Positions 59,755 to 64,000 of a DNA stretch of 64,000 nucleotides are shown one piece after another. Under the pieces are notes generated by a model, which made no database searches, was not told the DNA's origin, and saw nothing but the letters and a program-made list of their open reading frames with translations. Numbering within the stretch: position 1 is the first letter of the stretch; each line of letters begins with the position of its first letter. This stretch comes from Coriobacteriia bacterium. Lineage in GTDB: Bacteria > Actinomycetota > Coriobacteriia > Coriobacteriales > UMGS124. A program made the position numbers and the translations under genes. The stretch lies in contig JAGZEG010000013.1 in assembly GCA_018368455.1 (NCBI GenBank), positions 1-64,000 of the forward strand. The letters are read 5' to 3'.

Positions 59755-61308
59755 GTGGACAAGGAACTTCCGAAGGCGGGCGCCCCATCGGCCTCGCTGT
59801 TCGCATCGTGCGTCGTGGGACTTGGCCTCTACTGGGCGTGGACGTTCTTCTCGTTCAACCAGCCGATGACGCCTGCGCTGCCCGTCTTCGTTGCGCACGT
59901 GGCGTCGATGGCGGGCGCGTCCGTCTCCTTCTTGGGCGTCGCGCTGGCATGGCGCAGGCTCGCCCCGCTGTGCGCGCGTCGCGGCCTGCTGTTGGCGTGC
60001 GGCATCGTGACGACGCTGACGACCCCTCTCTACCTGCTGACCGGTATTCCCCAGGTGGCGGCGATCGCCGGGGCGGTTATCTCAGGGTTCACGGTGGCGG
60101 CGCTCGTGTGTGCGCTCGCGGAGGCGTTTTCCCGCCTGCCGGCGAGCGGGCTGCTCAGCGGGACGTCGCTTGTCTTCCTGATCGCCTACGCGCTAATGCT
60201 CGCGTTTACCCTGCTCGTCGACGTCGCGCCGCGTGCGGTGATCGTAGCCCTTGTGAGCGCGCTGCCAACGGTGTCCGCCATCGTCCTGGCCAGGTTGCCG
60301 CGCGACGGGGCTGCCGCGCGGGGTGGATCCGCCGGGCTGTCCGGTGGCCCGGATACCGCGACACTGCCTTTGCTGCTGCGGAGCCTGCCATGGCGCACGT
60401 TCGTCATCATCGCGTTCATGTACGTCGCGATCGGCGGGATGCGCCTCTATGTCGAGCAGGTTGCGGGCAGCCTCACGCTGGACATGGGATGCCTGGCCGC
60501 GGGCATCGTGCTGCTGGCGCTGATGGTGGCGACGACCCAGTATGTTGGGCGCCGTCGCCCGTTCGCCTCGCTTGGTACGTTTTACAAGGTGGCGCTGCCG
60601 CTCGTCATCGTTGGCTATGTCGTGCTGTTGGCGGCGGATCGGCAGGCGACGGGGCTGCTCACGGTTATCGCGCAGATGGTGAGCCTCGTTTCGGAGTGCC
60701 TGTGCTGGGTGCTCATCGTCGAGAGCGCGCGGGAGCGGGGCGTGCCGGCGCTCGTCGTTATCGGCGTCGGCCGCTTCGTCGTGCAGCTGGGCATGTCGCT
60801 GGGTGAGATCGCTGGCCTCGCGATGCTGGACAACCTGCTGCCGTTTGGCATCGCGACAGTGTTTCTGCTGGTGCTGGCGTTCGTGTTCCTGTTCTCCGAG
60901 CGCGAGACGTCCGTGCGTCTCGGGACAGCCCCCGCGAGCGCCGATGCGGCGGTCTGGGGACTCGCGCCCGCTCCGGCGACTTCTGACGAGGACGTGCCTG
61001 CAGGGGAGGGCTGCGCGCCGGAAACCCCGCGCGGGGGAGATGCTCCCGCGGCCGTTGGGGCTCCGACTGGTTCGGATGCGCTACGCGCCGCGCAGGCTAT
61101 CCGCCCGTCTGCACCCGATGCGTGGGGCCTCACCGATCGCGAGCAGGTGGTGCTCGACCTGTGGGTGACGAGCCATGGGCTGCGCTCCATCGCCGGCACG
61201 CTCAACGTCTCGGAGTCCACCGTAAAGACGCACGTCCGCCACATCTACGAGAAGTCCGGCGTCCACAGCCGCGCCGAACTCATCGAGCTGCTGGACGAGC
61301 TGGGATAA
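59755..61308 (+). CDS. LuxR family regulator with 12-helix membrane domain
   Basis: Membrane-bound regulator of 517 residues: about 12 helices (residues 10-400), an Ala/Pro/Gly/Glu-rich linker (about residues 410-445), and a LuxR helix-turn-helix (WGLTDREQVVLDLWVTSHGL, then VSESTVKTHVRHIYEKSGVH). The GTG at 59755 follows GAGGGGAGG with 8-nt spacing. It is divergent from flavoprotein 5. Confidence 0.87.
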   Translation: MDKELPKAGAPSASLFASCVVGLGLYWAWTFFSFNQPMTPALPVFVAHVASMAGASVSFLGVALAWRRLAPLCARRGLLLACGIVTTLTTPLYLLTGIPQVAAIAGAVISGFTVAALVCALAEAFSRLPASGLLSGTSLVFLIAYALMLAFTLLVDVAPRAVIVALVSALPTVSAIVLARLPRDGAAARGGSAGLSGGPDTATLPLLLRSLPWRTFVIIAFMYVAIGGMRLYVEQVAGSLTLDMGCLAAGIVLLALMVATTQYVGRRRPFASLGTFYKVALPLVIVGYVVLLAADRQATGLLTVIAQMVSLVSECLCWVLIVESARERGVPALVVIGVGRFVVQLGMSLGEIAGLAMLDNLLPFGIATVFLLVLAFVFLFSERETSVRLGTAPASADAAVWGLAPAPATSDEDVPAGEGCAPETPRGGDAPAAVGAPTGSDALRAAQAIRPSAPDAWGLTDREQVVLDLWVTSHGLRSIAGTLNVSESTVKTHVRHIYEKSGVHSRAELIELLDELG

Positions 61309-61345
61309 CTGCTTGCCACGTACGCAAGGCATGCATTTTCGGCTG

Positions 61346-61406
61346 CCCATGCCAAAGACGGATGGCATGGGGTATCGTGCTGACATGTGACATAATTGGG
61401 CCACAT
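61346..61406. promoter_or_regulatory. Hairpin and promoter dyad of the toxin-antitoxin operon
   Basis: CCCATGCCA (61346-61354) pairs perfectly with TGGCATGGG (61363-61371), perhaps the LuxR gene's 3' end. Downstream, CATAAT (61391-61396) is a likely -10 box enclosed by the inverted repeat ATGTG (61385-61389)/CACAT (61402-61406), a fitting operator for autoregulation by the antitoxin. Confidence 0.45.
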
Positions 61407-61430
61407 AAGCCAGGCGTTGAAGGGGGTCTC

Positions 61431-61697
61431 ATGGCCACTGCGGTTCCGATCCGTGACATGAAGGATACGGCGGCGTTTGCGGCGCTTGTGGAGCGGGAGC
61501 GTGACGTGATGGTCACGCGCAACGGTTACGAGGCGTTCCACTGTCTGTCTGCCGAGGAGTGGGCCGCCCAGCGCGACGAGGTGGCAAAGGCTCGCCTGTT
61601 GTCGCGCATCATGCTGGCCGAGGACGAGATCTCTCGCGGCGAGTATGACGACTATGGGCAGTTCAGCGCGGCGGTGAGGGCGGAATATGGCCTATAA
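61431..61697 (+). CDS. Type II antitoxin, Phd/YefM-like
   Basis: Antitoxin of 88 residues. The N-terminus AVPIRDMKDTAAFAALVERE with DVMVTRNGYEAFHCLSAEEW matches the Phd/YefM DNA-binding fold. The C-terminal half (RLLSRIMLAEDEISRGEYDD) is the flexible toxin-binding part. AAGGGGG precedes the ATG at 61431. It overlaps the toxin gene by 11 bp. Confidence 0.82.
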   Translation: MATAVPIRDMKDTAAFAALVERERDVMVTRNGYEAFHCLSAEEWAAQRDEVAKARLLSRIMLAEDEISRGEYDDYGQFSAAVRAEYGL

Positions 61698-61992
61698 GCT
61701 GGTTATTGCGCGAGAAGCACAAGGGGAGTACCGCGCCATAGTGGGCTACCTCGCCACGACGCTGGGGAGCTCTCAGACCGCGCGACATTTCATGGACGAG
61801 TTCGATGCCAAGGTTGGGCTTATCGGGCAGCAGCCGGAGGCATTCGATCTGTGCCATCTCCCCGAGCTTGTTGCGCTGGGATATCGGTCTGTGGCAGTCA
61901 TGCGATATACGGTTCTTTACAAGATCGCGGGCGACGAGGTCGTCATCGCCCACATCTTCCACCAGTCGCAGGACTACGCACGTCTGGTGTAG
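61687..61992 (+). CDS. Type II toxin, RelE/ParE family
   Basis: Toxin of 101 residues of the RelE/ParE superfamily: YKLVIAREAQGEYRAIVGYL at the start and YTVLYKIAGDEVVIAHIFHQ with SQDYARLV at the end, typical of ParE/RelE-like ribonuclease or gyrase toxins. It overlaps the antitoxin reading frame by 11 bp. Whether it cuts mRNA or targets gyrase cannot be told from the sequence. Confidence 0.85.
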   Translation: MAYKLVIAREAQGEYRAIVGYLATTLGSSQTARHFMDEFDAKVGLIGQQPEAFDLCHLPELVALGYRSVAVMRYTVLYKIAGDEVVIAHIFHQSQDYARLV

Positions 61993-62070
61993 GGTTGGCG
62001 GTGAGGAGATGCTGCCCCACGCTTTCCGAATGTGAGATGGGCTTATTGGTGGCGCCTGGCGTACTTGCCT

Positions 62071-62331
62071 GGCCCCGTCTTTCGTTTGTGCTAGGTTTTG
62101 CAAAACTGCGCTCTCAAATTGGGCGCGAATTGCGGGGCTGCGAGGTTTGCGGAGGTGGCTCGAGCCCCGCGTTTGTGCCATGCTCGGAAGAATCGCAGGT
62201 AGGAGTGTCGTGCGTCAGCGCTTATGTGCGGCGCATGCCCCGAGGCACCGCACAAACCTGGCACAAACGCAATCCGCGCCCAGATTTGGCGCCTGATTTT
62301 GCAAAACCTCGCATAACCGTGAGATTTGCCC
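62071..62331. repeat. Nested inverted-repeat element, copy D (261 bp)
   Basis: Outer arms are 62071-62106 and 62296-62331, inner arms 62116-62151 and 62251-62286. All are 36 nt with 9-nt spacers. The loop has ATCGCAGGT (62192-62200), the reverse-oriented central motif with one change. It lies in the 536-bp gap between the convergent toxin and flavodoxin-ferredoxin genes, 78 bp after the toxin stop. Confidence 0.88.
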
Positions 62332-62458
62332 AGGCTCCCAGGGCTCCGGGGGATCCGGCGCTCCAGAGCCCCGGGCCTCGAGGCGCCAGCGCTAGCCCCC
62401 GCGAGGTTGCGAGCTCGACTTTGCGAGCGGGGCGCGCCCTCGCCGCGCGCCTGCTACC

Positions 62459-62501
62459 AAAAAAGGCCGCCCGCCCGAACTCGCATGCTCGGACGGGCGG
62501 C
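62459..62501 (-). terminator. Rho-independent terminator of the flavodoxin-ferredoxin gene
   Basis: GCCGCCCGCCCGA (62466-62478) pairs with TCGGACGGGCGGC (62489-62501; one mismatch). On the minus strand it is followed by the complement of AAAAAA (62459-62464), a U-run. Confidence 0.9.
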
Positions 62502-62528
62502 TTTGCGATCTCCAGAGCGCAGCCTCGC

Positions 62529-63410
62529 TTAGATAACGTACGTCACCGGCTGCTTGACGCGCAGCTTGTTGTCGAGGAACTCGCGCATCGGCGTGTTGTC
62601 GAAGTTGCGGCCGTTGAACTCGCAGACGAACGTGCAGCGCTGGCAGCTGATGCAGACGTCCTCGTTGACCTCGAGCGTCTCGGGGTCGATGGCGCCCACG
62701 GGGCAGTTTGCCGCGCACAGGCCGCACTTCGTGCATTTGTCGGCGTTGTACTGCTTCTCGGGGACGGAAAGCTCCTTGGGGTCGGGCGTCGGATTGCCCT
62801 CGAGCGCCACGGCCTCGACGGCGCCGCCGGCCAGCTTTTCCGTCACCTTGCCGACGAACTCCGCCATGACGGCGCGATCGTCGACGCTCGGGCGGCTGCG
62901 GCCGACCTTCTCCGAGAACACGTGCGGCGTGACGATGCCGATGGCGCCCACCGTCACGAATCCCTGCGGCGCGAGGATGCCGTCGACCTGCGCGAAGCAG
63001 TCCTCAACGGCGCGGTTGCCGAACGCGGTGACGAGGACGACGGGCGTGTCGCTGCCCTTGAGATTCGTGAACAGGCCCTCGACGCGGGGGATCTGGCCGC
63101 CGTACGACGGTGCGGCGACGATGGCGAGGTCGGCGTCGGACAGGTCGACCTCCTCTTGGCGGGCGTCAAGCGTCGTGAGATCGGTGGGCGTGACGTCGGT
63201 CGAGAACATCTCTGCCAGGGCGGTCGCCGCGTTTTTGGTGCCCTCGGTCGGGCTGAAGTACACGACGCGCACGTGAAGCGGAGCGGCCTCGTCGGCGCGG
63301 GCGGTGGACAGGCCACCCATGCTCGCCACGGCGACGGCGGACGCCAGGCCGGCGCCCGTCATCTTGAGAAAGCCAGCGCGGCTGACGGAGTTTTCCTGCG
63401 TGATACTCAT
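62529..63410 (-). CDS. Flavodoxin-ferredoxin fusion (EFR1-like) with export-type N-terminus
   Basis: Protein of 293 residues. Residues 1-38 look like a signal peptide with a degenerate Tat motif (SVSRAGFLKMTGAGLASAVA; R-A instead of R-R). A flavodoxin-like domain follows (VVYFSPTEGTKNAATALAEM, then APSYGGQIPR). Two 4Fe-4S motifs lie at the C-terminus (CTKCGLCAANCPVGA and CISCQRCTFVCEFNGR). The domain order is that of EFR1 family ferredoxins. It could carry electrons, perhaps to exported reductases. AAGGGGAATAGT precedes the ATG at 63410. Confidence 0.82.
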   Translation of the reverse strand: MSITQENSVSRAGFLKMTGAGLASAVAVASMGGLSTARADEAAPLHVRVVYFSPTEGTKNAATALAEMFSTDVTPTDLTTLDARQEEVDLSDADLAIVAAPSYGGQIPRVEGLFTNLKGSDTPVVLVTAFGNRAVEDCFAQVDGILAPQGFVTVGAIGIVTPHVFSEKVGRSRPSVDDRAVMAEFVGKVTEKLAGGAVEAVALEGNPTPDPKELSVPEKQYNADKCTKCGLCAANCPVGAIDPETLEVNEDVCISCQRCTFVCEFNGRNFDNTPMREFLDNKLRVKQPVTYVI

Positions 63411-63693
63411 ACTATTCCCCTTCTCCTACTCCCATGATTTCCCCCCCGATCCCATCGGTGCACACTTCCGCATCGGCGGGATCTTCTCCCACTCTGTATA
63501 AGTTTGGAGCGTGCGTCAAGTAATAAGGCTCCTATACAAGGCGTAGCCCCGGCATAGTGAGTTTCTCTTCTTGCCTGCTGACCTGCGGTGTCAAGCCGGG
63601 CTTTACTCACGGTTGCCCTGCTCTTTCGAAGCCGAGACGAACACTTGGCCGCGTCCTTGCATAATCCGAGCTGTTTTGGGGCATACTAGAGCG

Positions 63694-63900
63694 CGAAGCG
63701 CTTCCGTGTACGCTTCGAAAGGTCGTCGGGCATGAGGGCCCGGCATAAACGAACAGATTTCGTACGGTTCGGGGCGACGCCCCCCGGCTGCACCCGAGCG
63801 CAGGCTCGGCATATCGTGACCCGGGTTTCCACGCCATACCCGGGGACTCTCCCGCTACGACGACACATTTTTACATTCCAGACAGGGGCACGCCGCCCCT
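63694..63900 (+). promoter_or_regulatory. Candidate structured 5' leader of the last gene
   Basis: At least six helices occur in a row: CGAAGCG/CGCTTCG (63694-63700/63711-63717), CGAAC/GTTCG (63750-63754/63767-63771), GGGGC/GCCCC (63771-63775/63779-63783), CCGAG/CTCGG (63794-63798/63805-63809), CCCGGGT/ACCCGGG (63820-63826/63838-63844) and AGGGGC/GCCCCT (63884-63889/63895-63900). The last ends 6 nt before GAAAGGTAGG. A weak promoter (TTGCAT 63657, CATACT 63682, 19-bp spacer) lies upstream. No known riboswitch class was recognised. The rest of the gap 63411-63690 shows no gene. Confidence 0.4.
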
Positions 63901-63921
63901 AGTACGAAAGGTAGGACAAGC

Positions 63922-64000
63922 ATGAACACCATTGCCGCGCGTAACGCCACATCGTCGCGCTTCGTGAGCTTCGAGGAGGCCGCCGGCCTCGTGGGCTGCG
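63922..64000 (+). CDS. Start of an unidentified gene, cut by the window end
   Basis: The ATG at 63922 follows GAAAGGTAGG. Only 26 codons are visible (MNTIAARNATSSRFVSFEEA, continuing AGLVGC). The frame stays open to the window end. There is no signal peptide or motif to name it. Confidence 0.6.
   Translation, partial: MNTIAARNATSSRFVSFEEAAGLVGC

Noticed and set aside
63576..63590. ACCTGCGG motif between the flavodoxin-ferredoxin gene and the last gene.
   Set aside because: Only a short imperfect GTGAGT/ACTCAC pair surrounds it. It lacks the nested 36-nt arms of the repeat family.
1..64000. tRNA, rRNA, insertion sequences and prophage genes.
   Set aside because: No cloverleaf with TTCGA-type T-loop, rRNA core sequence, transposase, integrase or phage structural gene was recognised on reading. 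A tRNA scan was not possible here.

Overview
The window is high-GC bacterial DNA with dense genes on both strands. Several traits point to the Coriobacteriia, most likely the Eggerthellaceae (anaerobic gut actinobacteria such as Slackia, Eggerthella or Adlercreutzia). These are: many Tat-exported FAD reductases of the fumarate/urocanate reductase type, each beside its own regulator; LuxR regulators fused to multi-pass membrane domains; an orphan DMSO-reductase-type molybdoenzyme; and an Fnr-type regulator next to hybrid cluster protein genes. This placement is inferred from gene content only. No rRNA, tRNA, prophage, insertion sequence or CRISPR array was recognised.

Layout. 1-13500: C69 dipeptidase, LytTR response regulator, GT8 glycosyltransferase, CBS/CNNM-type membrane protein, O-acetylhomoserine sulfhydrylase, a heterodimeric ABC exporter, a small protein with a double-glycine leader-like motif, a SnoaL-LytTR regulator and a TrmB-like methyltransferase. 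13800-20200: two divergent LysR/flavoprotein pairs. 20500-24020: a riboflavin ECF importer (ribU-ecfA1-ecfA2-ecfT, minus strand) behind an FMN riboswitch. 24176-28937: an SBF-type transporter and a FecCD-type ABC importer that carries the remnant of a second binding-protein gene. 28938-30129: a gene-free region with a consensus promoter followed by a four-unit hairpin array, a candidate noncoding RNA. 30130-34197: Crp/Fnr regulator, ferredoxin and hcp. 34312-42203: Old Yellow Enzyme-type reductase, LuxR regulator, peptide-binding protein, nitroreductase and a small selenoprotein with an in-frame UGA. 43371-48563: a solo HipA-like kinase, a flavoprotein and a ClC-type channel. 48725-61308: flavoprotein/LuxR, LuxR/molybdoenzyme and flavoprotein/LuxR divergent modules, the first part of lower GC. 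61431-63410: a toxin-antitoxin pair and an exported flavodoxin-ferredoxin protein. A truncated gene begins at 63922.

How it fits together. Most of the window is an exported anaerobic reductase repertoire: five flavoproteins, one OYE-type enzyme and one molybdoenzyme, almost all divergently transcribed from a dedicated one-component regulator. Riboflavin import would feed the flavin demand of these enzymes.

The most unusual content is noncoding. (i) Four intergenic elements of about 240-262 bp share an exact 36-9-36-loop-36-9-36 nested inverted-repeat geometry, with a fifth divergent copy and two elements of a second kind. (ii) A candidate RNA of about 400 nt carries four hairpins, each bracketed by CCUCCC (anti-Shine-Dalgarno-like) motifs. 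(iii) There are structured leaders at 27469-27596 and 63690-63905.
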